Shown here piece after piece: positions 16,649-26,591 of a DNA stretch of 64,000 nucleotides (position 1 is the stretch's first letter; every line of letters starts with the position of its first letter). The notes under the pieces were generated by a model, which saw nothing but the letters and a program-made list of their open reading frames with translations, was not told where the DNA came from and did no database searches. The stretch comes from Myxococcales bacterium. Lineage in GTDB: Bacteria; Myxococcota_A; Bradymonadia; UBA7976; UBA1532. The position numbers and the translations under genes were made by a program. Location of the stretch: NCBI GenBank assembly GCA_020633465.1, contig JACKDN010000011.1, positions 62,001-126,000 on the forward strand, in the 5' to 3' direction.

Positions 16649-17851
16649 GTGCGCCGAGTCGTCGTCGCTGCGTTCTGGGTGGTCGCGCTGGCGGGCTGTG
16701 AGGGTGGCAGCGACGCGCCCGACGATCCGGCCCCGGCGGCGCCGGCCTGGTCCGCGGCGCCGGCGTCACCGACGGGCGCCGTGACGGCGCGACAGCCCGC
16801 GGCGCCCGCCGTCGTGGCCCGCGCCCCGGCGCCGTCCGCGCCCGATCCCGAGCCGCCCGGCCCCGATCCCGACCCACCGCCCGCCTGCCCCGCGGGCGTC
16901 GTCTGCTTCGACACCTTCCCCTTCGCCCACACCGCCACCACCGCGGGCGCGCCCACCGACGCCTTCGACGCCTACGCCTGCGCGCCGGACACCGACGAGT
17001 CCGGGCCCGAGGTGGTCTACCGCCTCGAGGTCGCCGAGGCCGGCCTGCTCGCCCTGCAGCTGGTCGACCTGCCCGCCGGCGTCGACGTCGATGTCCACCT
17101 GCTGAGCGCCCTCGACCCCGCCGCCTGCCTCGACCGCGGCCACTGGCGCGCCGCCGCGTGGGTGCAGCCGGGCGTCTACTGGGTGGTGGCCGACACCTGG
17201 GTCGACGACGCGGGCGTCGCGCTGGCCGGCGACTTCACCCTGACCGCCGCCCTCACCACCCCCGCCGCCTTGGCCGATCTGGGCCTCGACCCCGCCGTCG
17301 CCGAGCAGGGCCTGCGCGCCTTCGCCACCGCTTGGACCCGCGAGGAGACCGACCGCCTCGTCTACGCCCTGACCGACTTCTCGCTGCACTCGGCCCAGCG
17401 CCGCCAGTGGATCGTCGACCTGGCCACCGGCGACCTGCTGTGGCACCTGCACGTCGCCCACGGCCGCGGCTTCGAGGACGCCGCCACCGTGCCCCTGCCC
17501 CCCGGCTTCTCGAACGTGCCCGAGACCCACCTGTCCAGCGTCGGCCTGCTGCGCACCGCCGAGCCCTACGTCGGCGACTACGGCGTCTCGTTCCGCCTCG
17601 ACGGCCTCGAGCCGGGCTTCAACGACAACGTCCGCCGCCGCGACATCGTGATGCACCCCTGGGAGGGCAGCCGCCCGGAGTACGTGGCCGAGCACGGCTA
17701 CACCCAGCCCACCTGGGGCTGCCCGGGCATCGACGATCGCGTCGCCGCCGAGGTGGTCGAGCGCCTGGCCGGCGGCGCGCTGATGTTCTTCTGGTACCCC
17801 GACCACGACTGGCTCGCGGGCTCGACCTACTTGTCCTCGCCCGGCCGGTAG
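16649..17851 (+). CDS. Lipoprotein murein L,D-transpeptidase (YkuD_2 family) with PPC-like domain
   Basis: The 400-residue protein begins with a lipoprotein signal (MRRVVVAAFWVVALAGC), then a Pro/Ala-rich linker, a PPC-like beta domain (about 85-205) and a C-terminal YkuD_2 domain. Landmarks are FSLHSAQRRQWIVDLATGDL, LDGLEPGFNDN, H336 in IVMHPW and C358 in TWGCPGID, the expected active-site cysteine. Such enzymes form or edit peptidoglycan cross-links or attach proteins to the wall. GTG 16649 was chosen because GAGGGGG lies 6-7 nt upstream and it places the lipobox correctly; ATG 16610 is the alternative. Its last 25 bp overlap the end of the convergent acetylesterase gene. Confidence 0.85.
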   Translation: MRRVVVAAFWVVALAGCEGGSDAPDDPAPAAPAWSAAPASPTGAVTARQPAAPAVVARAPAPSAPDPEPPGPDPDPPPACPAGVVCFDTFPFAHTATTAGAPTDAFDAYACAPDTDESGPEVVYRLEVAEAGLLALQLVDLPAGVDVDVHLLSALDPAACLDRGHWRAAAWVQPGVYWVVADTWVDDAGVALAGDFTLTAALTTPAALADLGLDPAVAEQGLRAFATAWTREETDRLVYALTDFSLHSAQRRQWIVDLATGDLLWHLHVAHGRGFEDAATVPLPPGFSNVPETHLSSVGLLRTAEPYVGDYGVSFRLDGLEPGFNDNVRRRDIVMHPWEGSRPEYVAEHGYTQPTWGCPGIDDRVAAEVVERLAGGALMFFWYPDHDWLAGSTYLSSPGR

Positions 17852-19116
17852 TCCTCGGGCCACCCCTCGCAGAAGCGGCAGTGCAGGCCGCTGCCGTCCT
17901 CGGCGCAGGCCGCGCAGACCGCGTCGTCGAAGCACCCCTCGCCCTCGCAGGCGGCGTCGTCCGGCAGGTCGTCGGCGAACAGCAGGTCGCGCAGCCAGTC
18001 CTGCAGCAGCACGTCGCCGGCGGCGCGCGTGCCGAAGAACGGGTAGAGGATCACGCAGTGCACCGGGCCGGGCGCGATGAAGTAGCGGAAGTTGTCGGCC
18101 GCCGCGCGCATCGCCTCCATGCGCGCGCGCAGCAGCGCCGGCCACTCGGCCGCGTCGCCGCCCAGGGCCGAGTAGTAGAAGGTCTGATCCTTGTCGAAGG
18201 CCGACGTGTAGTGCGCGAAGCGGTGCTGCGGGTAGGTCTCGGCGACGCCCGCGTAGACGTCCACCAGCGTCTTGTCGCGCAGATCGCCCTGCAGGCGCTC
18301 GACGAAGTCGGGCAGGCCGGCGCGCGCGTTCCAGCTCGGCAGGGCCTCTTCGAACCAGGTGTCGGTGATGATGCCGGCGCCCGAGTCGCCCAGCACGGTC
18401 ATGCGCGCGTCCGCGTAGTGCTGCGCGATGTAGGCCGAGTGGACGATGGCCCCGTAGCTGCCCGCGCTGCAGCCGGTGACGAGGATCTCGTCGACGTCCG
18501 GGTAGCGCGCGTAGACCCAGTCGAGCACCGCCCGCGCGTTGACGAAGCCCTTGTGCTCGACGACCACGCCGTTGCCGTAATCCTGTGTGTTGTCGCCCCA
18601 GTGCAGGTCGCCGGTGCAGTAGGGGACGTGCACGAAGGTCCAGTCGCCCACGGGGTTGGCCGGGTCGTCGGGATCGTACAGGCCGCCCAGCAGGCCGGCG
18701 TCGAGGGCGGTCTGCACCTGGGCCAGCGGCGTCGCGCGCTCGCTGAAGATGGCGCCGGCGGCCGAGCAGGTCAGGCTGTCCCAGCAGGCGCCGCCGCCGC
18801 CGAAGTCGACGACGAGGCGCGTCGGGTCGCCGCCGCGCGCGAAGAAGTGGAAGGGCGTGCCGCGGCTGCAGATGGTGTCGCCGCCGGGATCGATCTGCAC
18901 CATCTCGCCCTGGGGCGGGGCGGGCGGCAGGCCGTCGGCGGGGGGCGCGGCGTCGGCCTCGGGGGCCGCGTCCGCGGCGGGCTCGGCGTCGGGCGCGCCG
19001 ACGGCCCCGTCGGCGGTGCCCGCGTCGCTCGACCGCTGCGCGCCGCCGTCGGCGTCGTCGTCGCAGCCGGCGACCAGGGTGGACAGCAACACGAAGGCGG
19101 CGAGGTGGCGCGACAT
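17827..19116 (-). CDS. Pectinacetylesterase/Notum-like lipoprotein hydrolase
   Basis: The 429-residue protein has a lipoprotein signal (FVLLSTLVAGC), an Asp/Ala-rich linker and a PAE-family alpha/beta-hydrolase domain. Signatures are LVVDFGGGGACWDS, the nucleophile elbow GCSAGSYG (S217), an Asp near YTSAFDKDQ (D308 or D310) and APGPVHC (H353). The family removes acetyl groups from pectin or, in animal Notum, palmitoleate from Wnt. The bacterial substrate is unknown, but a surface-bound O-deacylase is a fair inference. A short Cys-rich tail follows. The gene ends convergently with the transpeptidase, overlapping it by 25 bp. Confidence 0.85.
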   Translation of the reverse strand: MSRHLAAFVLLSTLVAGCDDDADGGAQRSSDAGTADGAVGAPDAEPAADAAPEADAAPPADGLPPAPPQGEMVQIDPGGDTICSRGTPFHFFARGGDPTRLVVDFGGGGACWDSLTCSAAGAIFSERATPLAQVQTALDAGLLGGLYDPDDPANPVGDWTFVHVPYCTGDLHWGDNTQDYGNGVVVEHKGFVNARAVLDWVYARYPDVDEILVTGCSAGSYGAIVHSAYIAQHYADARMTVLGDSGAGIITDTWFEEALPSWNARAGLPDFVERLQGDLRDKTLVDVYAGVAETYPQHRFAHYTSAFDKDQTFYYSALGGDAAEWPALLRARMEAMRAAADNFRYFIAPGPVHCVILYPFFGTRAAGDVLLQDWLRDLLFADDLPDDAACEGEGCFDDAVCAACAEDGSGLHCRFCEGWPEDYRPGEDK

Positions 19117-19166
19117 GGGCGACTCCGAGAGAGGGGGCGCGGCGGGCGCCTCGCGGCACCATACCG

Positions 19167-19235
19167 ACCCATGGGTAGGAAGTGAACGCGTCGCGGAGCG
19201 GCAGGGAAGCGCGGGCGCGCCCGAGCGACTATGCT
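19167..19235 (+). promoter_or_regulatory. Candidate control region of the giant lipoprotein operon
   Basis: The 149-bp divergent gap between the acetylesterase and the first giant gene holds a perfect palindrome ACCCATGGGT (19167-19176) and a -10-like TATGCT (19230-19235) about 30 bp before the TTG start. No clear -35 box is seen. The palindrome could be an operator serving either gene. Confidence 0.3.
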
Positions 19236-19265
19236 GGGACGACCGACCCTGACCGGAGCCCCTGG

Positions 19266-22200
19266 TTGACCCGCCTGGCCCTCGCGCTGGCGCTGACGCT
19301 CGCCGGCTGCACGTTGTCGTATCCCGACGTGGACGACGCGCCGGCGGCCACCGGTGGGCAGGTCACGGGCCGCGTCGTGCTGCCGGACGGCTTCCTCGAC
19401 ACGACGCTCGAGGCCGGGCACGTCGACCTGACCGACGGCGCCTCGGCGCCGCGGCAGGCCGCCTTGGGAGAGGGCGGGCGCTTCACCTTCGAGGGCGTGC
19501 CCGCGGGCACCTACACGCTGACGGTTCGCCTCTTCGGCTTCGCGGGCGGGGCGTCGGGGGTGGCCGTCACCGAGGGCGGTACGACCGACCTGGGCGCGGT
19601 GCGCCTGCGCGTGGACACCCTGGGCCGGGTGACCGGGCGGGCCACGCGGGCCGGCGCGGCCTCTCACGCGGGCATCCTGGTGCAGGCCGAGGGCACCCGC
19701 TACGCCACCCGCACCACGGCCAACGGCGACTTCGATCTCGAGCTGACCCCCGGCCCCCAGGTGCTGCGCTTCTCGGCGGCGGGCTACGCCGCCGCGACGG
19801 CCTCGGTGGACGTGCCCGCCGACGACGCGATCGCGCTCGAGCCGATCGTCCTCGCTGGCCTGCCCGGGCGGGTCACCGGCGTGGTGGCGCTGCCGCCGGG
19901 GCTGGACGATGTCGCCTTGTTGCGTGAGACCGTCGTAGCACTGGCCCGCCCGAGCGACGACGCGCCGCGCACCCTGTCGCCCGACGACGCCGGGCGCTTC
20001 GCCTTCGATGGCGTGCCCGCGGACACCTGGCTGCTGTCGCTGGACCACCCGGTACTCGGCGCGCCGCCGGCCGTCGAGGTGGCGGTGGCCGTCGGCGCGA
20101 CGGCGCCGGTGGGCGTCCTGCGGCTGCGCGCCGGGGCCCCCGCGACGCTGCGCGGCGTCGCTCGCCTCGAGGGCGCCGGCGACGCGGGGCACGCCGACAT
20201 CGCGGTCGACGTGGCGGGGCTGGCCGGGGGCACCACCACGGCGACCGACGGCGCGTGGTCGCTCGAGGTCCCGCCGCTGGACGCCTACACCGTCCGCTTC
20301 GCGCGCGCGGGCTACGCGCCCGTCGAGGTGGAGGTGCCCGGCGTCGCGGCGGGCGCCACGCACAGCGTCGACGACGTCGTCCTGCGCGCCCGCCCCGGCC
20401 GCGTGCACGGCGTGGTGGTCGTGCGCGGCGCGGACGGCGCCGTCCGCCCCTTCGAAGAGGCCCTGCGCGCGCGCACCGTCATCAGCCTGATCGACCTCGA
20501 CGACGCCGAGGCGGCGCCGCGCCTGGCCGCGCCGGCCCCCGACGGTCGCTTCGCCTTCGAGGACGTCCCGCCCGGCCACCACGGCCTGCAGCTCGAGCTG
20601 ACCGGCTACGACCCGCCCCGGGTGCCGCCGGTGGATCTGGCGCCGGGCGCGACGGTCAACGTCGGCCTGCTCGATCTCACCCCGCGCGTCGACGCCGCCG
20701 TGCGCGGGCGCGTGCTGCGCGCCTGCGCTGGCGTCTGCGAACACGGCGGCACGCGCGTCGAGGCCGCCGGCACGCCCTACGTCACCTTCACCGGCGGCGA
20801 CGGCGCCTTCCGCCTGCCGGTGGCCGAGGGCACCTACGACCTGGCCTTCAGCCACCCGGGCTTCCGGCCGGCGCGCGTCGAGGGCGTCGCGGTGCAGGGC
20901 GTCGTCATCCTGCCCGCGCAGCCGCCGCTGGAGCTGCTGCCGACCGATCTGACCGGCCACGTCGAGCGCGCCCTGCCCGGGGGCGGCGCGGTCGACGCCG
21001 CGGACGCGCAGGTGATCCTCGCCGACGCCGCGGGCGCGCCGGTGGACACCACCGCCACCGACGGGGCGGGCCGCTTCCGGCTGACGCCGCGCGTGCCGAC
21101 CGGCGCCTACACGGTCGAGCTGCGGCAGGATCGCCACGCGCCCCGCGCGCTGCCCGTGCAGCTCGCGGCCGGCGAGCCGCTGGACCTGGGCACCACGCGC
21201 CTCGAGCCGCTGCGGGGCGCGCTGACCGGCCGCGTGGCCGGCGTGACGGGCCGCGTCGCGACCGTGCAGGTGCGCGGGCGCGTCGACGATGCCGTCACCG
21301 CCGGCTGGGCGACCGAGCACGCGGCGGCGCCGCCCGATCTGCGCTTCGTCGTGGCGGATCTGCCGGTCGGCGCCTACGACGTGGTCGCGCGCGCGGCGGG
21401 CGCGCGGGCCGCGACGGCCTCGGCCGACGTGGTGGCCGACGCCGAGGCGAGCGTCGAGCTGGCGCTGGCGCCGGTGAGCGCGTCGATCGAGCTGCCGGCG
21501 GACGTGGGCGCGAGCGCCACGGCCCGCGTCACCGCCGATCCGGATCTGGATCACCTGCGCTGGTGGGCGGACACCCCCACCCCGCCCGACGACCTGCCCT
21601 TCGATCCGCTGCCCGACGCCGCCACGCTGGCCCTCGCGCCGCTGGGCGAGGGGCCCCACACGCTGTACCTGCAGCTCGCCAACGCCGACCACGTCGCCGA
21701 CCCCGGCCGGCTGGGCGCGGTGACGAGCGACGTGGTGCGCGTCGCGGTGGTGGTGGACCTGCAGCCGCCGGTCGTCCGCCGCGTGCAGGTCGCCGGCGGT
21801 CAGGTTCTGGTCAACCGGCTGACGGTGCCGGTCACGGTCGAGGGCGAGGGCGATCTGCTGGCAGTGTGGAACGATCCCGGCGACGCCTGCGCCGCGGCGC
21901 CGGCGTGCCCGGACGCCGCGGCCTACGTGCCCTTCACCCGCGCGCTGACCCACACGCTCGAGGGGCCGCGCGGCGCCAAGCGCGTGTGCTGGCAGGTGTG
22001 CGACGCCGCCTGCAACTGCGCGGGCCCGGGGGCGGTCGAGGTGACGCTGGGCGACTACGTGCCGCGGCCCACGCCGACGCTGTCGGCCCTGCGCCCCCTC
22101 GACGTCCAGATCGGCGATCCGTCCAGCCTGATCGCCATCCCGGACGCCCTCGGCGGCGGCGTCGGGCTGGCGCTCGAAGGCCGCGGCGTGGCGCCGGACA

Positions 22201-25200
22201 CGGTCGCGCAGGTGGGCGAGCAGGTCTTCCCCTGCCAGGTGCCCGCGGACGCCAGCGGCTGCACGGCCGATCCCGACGGGGCCTGCGCCGAGGTCGAGGC
22301 GCCCGGCCCGGCGCCCGCGCCCGACGCCCCCGCGTGCGCCGACCGCTGCGCCCGCACCTGCTACGTGCGGGTGACCGACGACGATCGCCTGCTGCGCAAC
22401 GCCGGCACCTACCCCGTCCGCCTGCGCACGCCCGCGCCGGTGAGCGGGGCCGGCGCCAGCGAGGCGCTGTACCTCGACGTCGTGAGCCCCATCCCGCGCA
22501 TCCAGTCGACCACGCCTCGCGGGACGCTGGTGGTCGACCTGTCGCGCCCCGAGCTGTTGTCGCTGTTCACCGAGGGCCCCGAGGACGACGTCACCCGGCT
22601 GCCGCCGGTGGTGCCCGAGACGATCGACGTGCAGGTGATCGCCTGCCGCGTCGCCGACAACGGGCAGTTCCGCCTCGGCGGCAGCATCGGCACGCCGCTG
22701 GCCCCCTTCACCGACGTCGAGCCGCCGACCGATGGCCCCTGCGCCGGCCTGCCCACCCGCCACTACCGCCTGCGCTTCGACGCGCGCGGGGTGGTCGGGC
22801 TGCCGCGCGAGGCGCACCGACTGGTGGCCATCAACCCCGGCCCGGGCGGCGGCGAGGCCAGCGCGCCCTTCGGCCTGAACACCTTCGAGTCGGCCTGCAT
22901 GGAGGCCGGGCGCTGCGCCGAGGCCCTGCCCTCGACGCGCGCGCGCCTGCCGGGCGGCGCCGGGCACGCCGTGGCCCTGCAGATCGACCCGACGCGCCGC
23001 AACACGGGCCTCGGTTGGTGGGGCGGCGACCTGTTCGACCTGCGCCGCCGCTACCTGGCCGGCGACATCTCGACGGTCAGCGCGGGCGTCGAGTACCTGC
23101 CCCGCGGGGCCTATCAGCTGCGGCGCGAGAGCGCGGGCGGCGTGGCGCCGCCGGCGATGACCGATCCCTTCGCCGCGCTGGTGGTCGACCTCGACGGTCC
23201 GCAGTCGCGGGTGGTGGTCCAGAGCGTCACCCGACGCAGCGACGGCAACTTCGGCGACGGCGCGGAGGTCGCGCGGACCGGGCGGCAGCCGGTGGATCTG
23301 GCGGTGACCGACGTGGACGCGGACGGCCGGCTGGATCTGGTGACCGCCGACTGCGGCGACGACGCCGTCAGCCTGCTGCGCGGGCTGCCCGACGGCGGGC
23401 TGGCGCGCGGGGACGGGCCGGCGATGGGGCGCTGCCCGACCTTCCTGCGGGTGGCCGACCTGAACGGCGACGGGCACGCCGATCTGCTGGCGGGCAGCGG
23501 CGAGGCCCCGGCGCGGGTGAGCGTGCGGTTGAACCGCGGCGACGGCACCTTCGCGCCGGCGGTCGTGTGGAACGTGCCGGCGGAGAGTGACGCGGCGATG
23601 ACGGGCATGGCGGTGGGCGACCTGGACCACGACGGTCACGTCGACCTCGTGACCGCGGCGCCCGGCGACGGCGTGGCGTGGCGCCACGGCCTGGGCGACG
23701 GCAACTTCGCGGGCTTCGCGGTTCTCGAGACGGCCGAGCCGCTGCCCGCGCTGAGCGCGCTGACGCTGGTCGACCTCGACCGCGACCGGCGGCTGGATCT
23801 GGTGGCGCTGGAGGCCGGGGGCGGGGTGCGCACGTGGCGCGGCACCGGGGCGCACGCGGCGGACCGCCCGGCCTTCGACACCCCGTACCGCCTGGCGACG
23901 GCGGCCGTGGTGACGGTCGACCACGGCGACCTCGACATGGACACGCTGCCCGATCTCGTCGTCGGCGGCTGCGCCGGCGTGACGGTGCTGCGCAACCGCA
24001 ACGACGGCACCTTCGCCGCGGCGCCCCCGATCGCCGCGCCGGGCTGCGTCACGCACCTGGTGCTGGCCGACGTCACCGGCGACGGGCGCGCGGACGTGGT
24101 CGCGGCGCACGACGGCCCGGGCGTCGTGGTCTACGCGGGCGACGGCGCCGGCGGGCTGGGCGCGCCGACGCCGCTGACGCTGGCCGGCCTGGGCGCCCCG
24201 GGCGGGCTGGCCGTGGTCGACCTGGACGGCGACGGCGCCCTCGACGTACTGGTGAACGACGCCGCGAACCACCAGGTGCTCCGCGCCGCCGGGCTGGGCC
24301 GCGAGGCCTTCGGCGCGCCCCGCCGCACCTACGAAGCCGGCGGCTCGCCCTGGAACGTGGTGCCCGCCGATCTCGACGGCGACGCCTGGCCCGACCTGGT
24401 CGTGCTCGACGAGGCGCCGCCGACCCTCCGCCCCTTCCTGAACAACGGCGACGGCACCCTGCGCGCCGGGCCCCCTGTGCCGACGCCCGGCTTCGTGCCC
24501 ATCAGCGCGCTGGCCGGCGACCTGGACGGCGACGGCGCGCCCGAGCTGGTGGTCGCGCCGCTGGACGGCGGCGATCTGCGCGTCTACCCGCTGGCCGCCG
24601 ACGGCGGCCTGGGCCCGGCGCAGCCGATCCCGCTGCCCGCCACCTGCAACCCGGTGCCGGCCTTCTGCGCGCGCACCTACGACCGGGCCCGCGACCGACT
24701 TCGGCTGATCGACCTCGAGGGCGACGGCGCGCTGTCCCTCGTGGCGCACTGCGGCGGCGACCTGGCCGTCCTGCGCGCCTACGACCCGGCCACCGGCTTC
24801 GGCGACGCCGAGGTGCTGGCGTCGAACGGCTGCTCGGCCGGCTTCTCGGCCCTGGACGTGGCGGGCACCTGGGGCCTCGTCACCGGCGCGCCCGACGTCA
24901 GCGAGACCCTCGTGCACCGCGCCGGGCAGACCTACGATCTCGGCGGCTTCCGGGCGACGATCACCATCGGCTACCTGGTCGAGGACGCCGATCTCGACGG
25001 CCGCGACGATCTGTACCGCGCGCAGGTCTCGGGCGCCTCGTACGAGTACCTGAGCCAGCGCCGCTGGGCCTCGCTGGCCGCGCTGCGCCCGGCCGATCTG
25101 GCGGGCACGGCGGACGACTACTTCCCCGCGTCGCGCGCCCTGCCCCACGGCATCTGGACCCGCACGGCCGACGCGGACGGCGACGGCCGCGCCGACCGCA

Positions 25201-26591
25201 TCCACTTCGATCGCGACCTGCCGGACGTGCTGATCGACCTCGCCTGGCGCGCGCCCTACGGCCAGCAGTGGGGGCGCAAGGCGCGGGTGCCGCATCGCGC
25301 GCCGGCCCAGGGCACGGCGGTGGCCGCGGTGGATCTCGATCGCGACGGCGGCCTGGATCTGGTCGCCACGGCCGATCCCATCGGCCGCCTGGTGCATTGG
25401 CCCGACGCGGCCGAGGGCGCGTGGACGGTGTACCACCGCCGGCTGGTGGATCCCGTCGAGCTGCCGCCGCCGGGCGCCCCGGCGCGCATCGACCTGCCCC
25501 ACGCGCCCTACGTCGTGCACGCCTTCGCGGCGCGCCTGCGGGTCGAGGGCACCGAGGTCGCCGGGGTGCGGGCGCGCCTGCTGACGCCCGACGGCGCGAC
25601 AATCGACCTGGGGGCGGCGCCGGCGGGCACGCTGTGGCAGCCGGTGCTGACCGAGCGCACGGCCGATCTCACCGCCGCCCACGGACATCAGGTGTCGGAT
25701 CCCTGGCAGGTGCTGGTCGAGACCGGGCCGGACACGGACGCGCGCGTCACCGACGTCGAGCTGGCGGCCTACGTGAGCTTCCAGCAGGTACGGCCGGGGC
25801 GCCGCGCGGCGCGGCCGGCGCCGGTGCGCTGGGGCCCGGGGGCGGTGGCCAAGGCGCTGACCGACTCGACGCTGGGCGGTGTGGACACGACGACCGTGGG
25901 CTGCGCCGACACCGACGGCGCGGGCCGCGCGCCCGAGGCGTGGTTCGCGCTGGACCTGCCGGCGAACAACACGCTGAGCCTGCAGCTGGCGGCGTCCTTC
26001 GACGGCGCGCTCGAGCTGCGCCGGGGGCCCTGCGCCGCGCCCGCCGCCGCCGTGGCCTGCGCCGCGGGTCGCGGCGCGCGGCTCGACGACGTGGCGGTGA
26101 CCGCCGGGGCATGGTGCGTGGTGGTCGACGGGCAGGACGCGGCCCGGTCGCAGGCCGGCGCCTTCGACCTGTTCCTGCGCGTGGCCACGCCGGTGACGCC
26201 CGACTGTGCGCCCGACTGCGAGCCGCCGCCGCCGCCCCCGCCGCCCGACGTGGACGCGCCCGGCGTGGTGGACTGCCGCGGCGACGCCTGCGACACCCGC
26301 GCGGGCTCCGTCTGCTGCCTGGGCGGCGGCGGGAGCTCGGGCTGCGAGCGGCAATGCGACGGGCTGACCGTGACGGTCGAGTGCGACGGCCCCGAGGACT
26401 GCGCGGCGGGCTGGCTGTGCTGCGCGTCGGTGGCGGGCGGCGCGCGCTGCGCGGCGACCTGCGGCGCGGAGGCCCTGCCCCTGTGCCACACGGACGCCGA
26501 CTGCGCGGCCGACACGCCGTGCACGACGTGCCCGGTGCCGCTGATCGACGAGCTGAACGTGTGCGCCGTGGACTGCGCGGGGTTGCCATGA
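19266..26591 (+). CDS. Giant FG-GAP/VCBS lipoprotein, copy 1
   Basis: This 2,441-residue protein starts at a TTG with the lipoprotein signal LALALALTLAGCTLSYPDVD. Start choice follows the two paralogs, whose ATG starts align here, and GGAG lies upstream. Residues to about 730 are carboxypeptidase-regulatory-like beta repeats (FEGVPAGTYTLTVRLFGFAG type). A Cys-rich segment follows (KRVCWQVCDAACNC). From about 1,310 to 2,045 there are 13 FG-GAP/VCBS calcium loops (DVDADGRLDLV, DLNGDGHADLL, DLDRDGGLDLV). A P-domain-like sandwich (about 2,055-2,175), a PPC-like domain (about 2,178-2,315) and a Cys-rich tail end the protein. An outer-membrane-anchored adhesin or ligand-binding role is inferred. 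The stop overlaps the next ATG in ATGA. Confidence 0.9.
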   Translation: MTRLALALALTLAGCTLSYPDVDDAPAATGGQVTGRVVLPDGFLDTTLEAGHVDLTDGASAPRQAALGEGGRFTFEGVPAGTYTLTVRLFGFAGGASGVAVTEGGTTDLGAVRLRVDTLGRVTGRATRAGAASHAGILVQAEGTRYATRTTANGDFDLELTPGPQVLRFSAAGYAAATASVDVPADDAIALEPIVLAGLPGRVTGVVALPPGLDDVALLRETVVALARPSDDAPRTLSPDDAGRFAFDGVPADTWLLSLDHPVLGAPPAVEVAVAVGATAPVGVLRLRAGAPATLRGVARLEGAGDAGHADIAVDVAGLAGGTTTATDGAWSLEVPPLDAYTVRFARAGYAPVEVEVPGVAAGATHSVDDVVLRARPGRVHGVVVVRGADGAVRPFEEALRARTVISLIDLDDAEAAPRLAAPAPDGRFAFEDVPPGHHGLQLELTGYDPPRVPPVDLAPGATVNVGLLDLTPRVDAAVRGRVLRACAGVCEHGGTRVEAAGTPYVTFTGGDGAFRLPVAEGTYDLAFSHPGFRPARVEGVAVQGVVILPAQPPLELLPTDLTGHVERALPGGGAVDAADAQVILADAAGAPVDTTATDGAGRFRLTPRVPTGAYTVELRQDRHAPRALPVQLAAGEPLDLGTTRLEPLRGALTGRVAGVTGRVATVQVRGRVDDAVTAGWATEHAAAPPDLRFVVADLPVGAYDVVARAAGARAATASADVVADAEASVELALAPVSASIELPADVGASATARVTADPDLDHLRWWADTPTPPDDLPFDPLPDAATLALAPLGEGPHTLYLQLANADHVADPGRLGAVTSDVVRVAVVVDLQPPVVRRVQVAGGQVLVNRLTVPVTVEGEGDLLAVWNDPGDACAAAPACPDAAAYVPFTRALTHTLEGPRGAKRVCWQVCDAACNCAGPGAVEVTLGDYVPRPTPTLSALRPLDVQIGDPSSLIAIPDALGGGVGLALEGRGVAPDTVAQVGEQVFPCQVPADASGCTADPDGACAEVEAPGPAPAPDAPACADRCARTCYVRVTDDDRLLRNAGTYPVRLRTPAPVSGAGASEALYLDVVSPIPRIQSTTPRGTLVVDLSRPELLSLFTEGPEDDVTRLPPVVPETIDVQVIACRVADNGQFRLGGSIGTPLAPFTDVEPPTDGPCAGLPTRHYRLRFDARGVVGLPREAHRLVAINPGPGGGEASAPFGLNTFESACMEAGRCAEALPSTRARLPGGAGHAVALQIDPTRRNTGLGWWGGDLFDLRRRYLAGDISTVSAGVEYLPRGAYQLRRESAGGVAPPAMTDPFAALVVDLDGPQSRVVVQSVTRRSDGNFGDGAEVARTGRQPVDLAVTDVDADGRLDLVTADCGDDAVSLLRGLPDGGLARGDGPAMGRCPTFLRVADLNGDGHADLLAGSGEAPARVSVRLNRGDGTFAPAVVWNVPAESDAAMTGMAVGDLDHDGHVDLVTAAPGDGVAWRHGLGDGNFAGFAVLETAEPLPALSALTLVDLDRDRRLDLVALEAGGGVRTWRGTGAHAADRPAFDTPYRLATAAVVTVDHGDLDMDTLPDLVVGGCAGVTVLRNRNDGTFAAAPPIAAPGCVTHLVLADVTGDGRADVVAAHDGPGVVVYAGDGAGGLGAPTPLTLAGLGAPGGLAVVDLDGDGALDVLVNDAANHQVLRAAGLGREAFGAPRRTYEAGGSPWNVVPADLDGDAWPDLVVLDEAPPTLRPFLNNGDGTLRAGPPVPTPGFVPISALAGDLDGDGAPELVVAPLDGGDLRVYPLAADGGLGPAQPIPLPATCNPVPAFCARTYDRARDRLRLIDLEGDGALSLVAHCGGDLAVLRAYDPATGFGDAEVLASNGCSAGFSALDVAGTWGLVTGAPDVSETLVHRAGQTYDLGGFRATITIGYLVEDADLDGRDDLYRAQVSGASYEYLSQRRWASLAALRPADLAGTADDYFPASRALPHGIWTRTADADGDGRADRIHFDRDLPDVLIDLAWRAPYGQQWGRKARVPHRAPAQGTAVAAVDLDRDGGLDLVATADPIGRLVHWPDAAEGAWTVYHRRLVDPVELPPPGAPARIDLPHAPYVVHAFAARLRVEGTEVAGVRARLLTPDGATIDLGAAPAGTLWQPVLTERTADLTAAHGHQVSDPWQVLVETGPDTDARVTDVELAAYVSFQQVRPGRRAARPAPVRWGPGAVAKALTDSTLGGVDTTTVGCADTDGAGRAPEAWFALDLPANNTLSLQLAASFDGALELRRGPCAAPAAAVACAAGRGARLDDVAVTAGAWCVVVDGQDAARSQAGAFDLFLRVATPVTPDCAPDCEPPPPPPPPDVDAPGVVDCRGDACDTRAGSVCCLGGGGSSGCERQCDGLTVTVECDGPEDCAAGWLCCASVAGGARCAATCGAEALPLCHTDADCAADTPCTTCPVPLIDELNVCAVDCAGLP

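Noticed and set aside
18771..26489. A 2,572-codon open frame on the minus strand
   Set aside because: It is antisense to giant lipoprotein copy 1, has Ala/Arg/Gly/His-rich composition without domains, and arises from high third-position GC. The plus-strand frame has signal, domains and paralogs.
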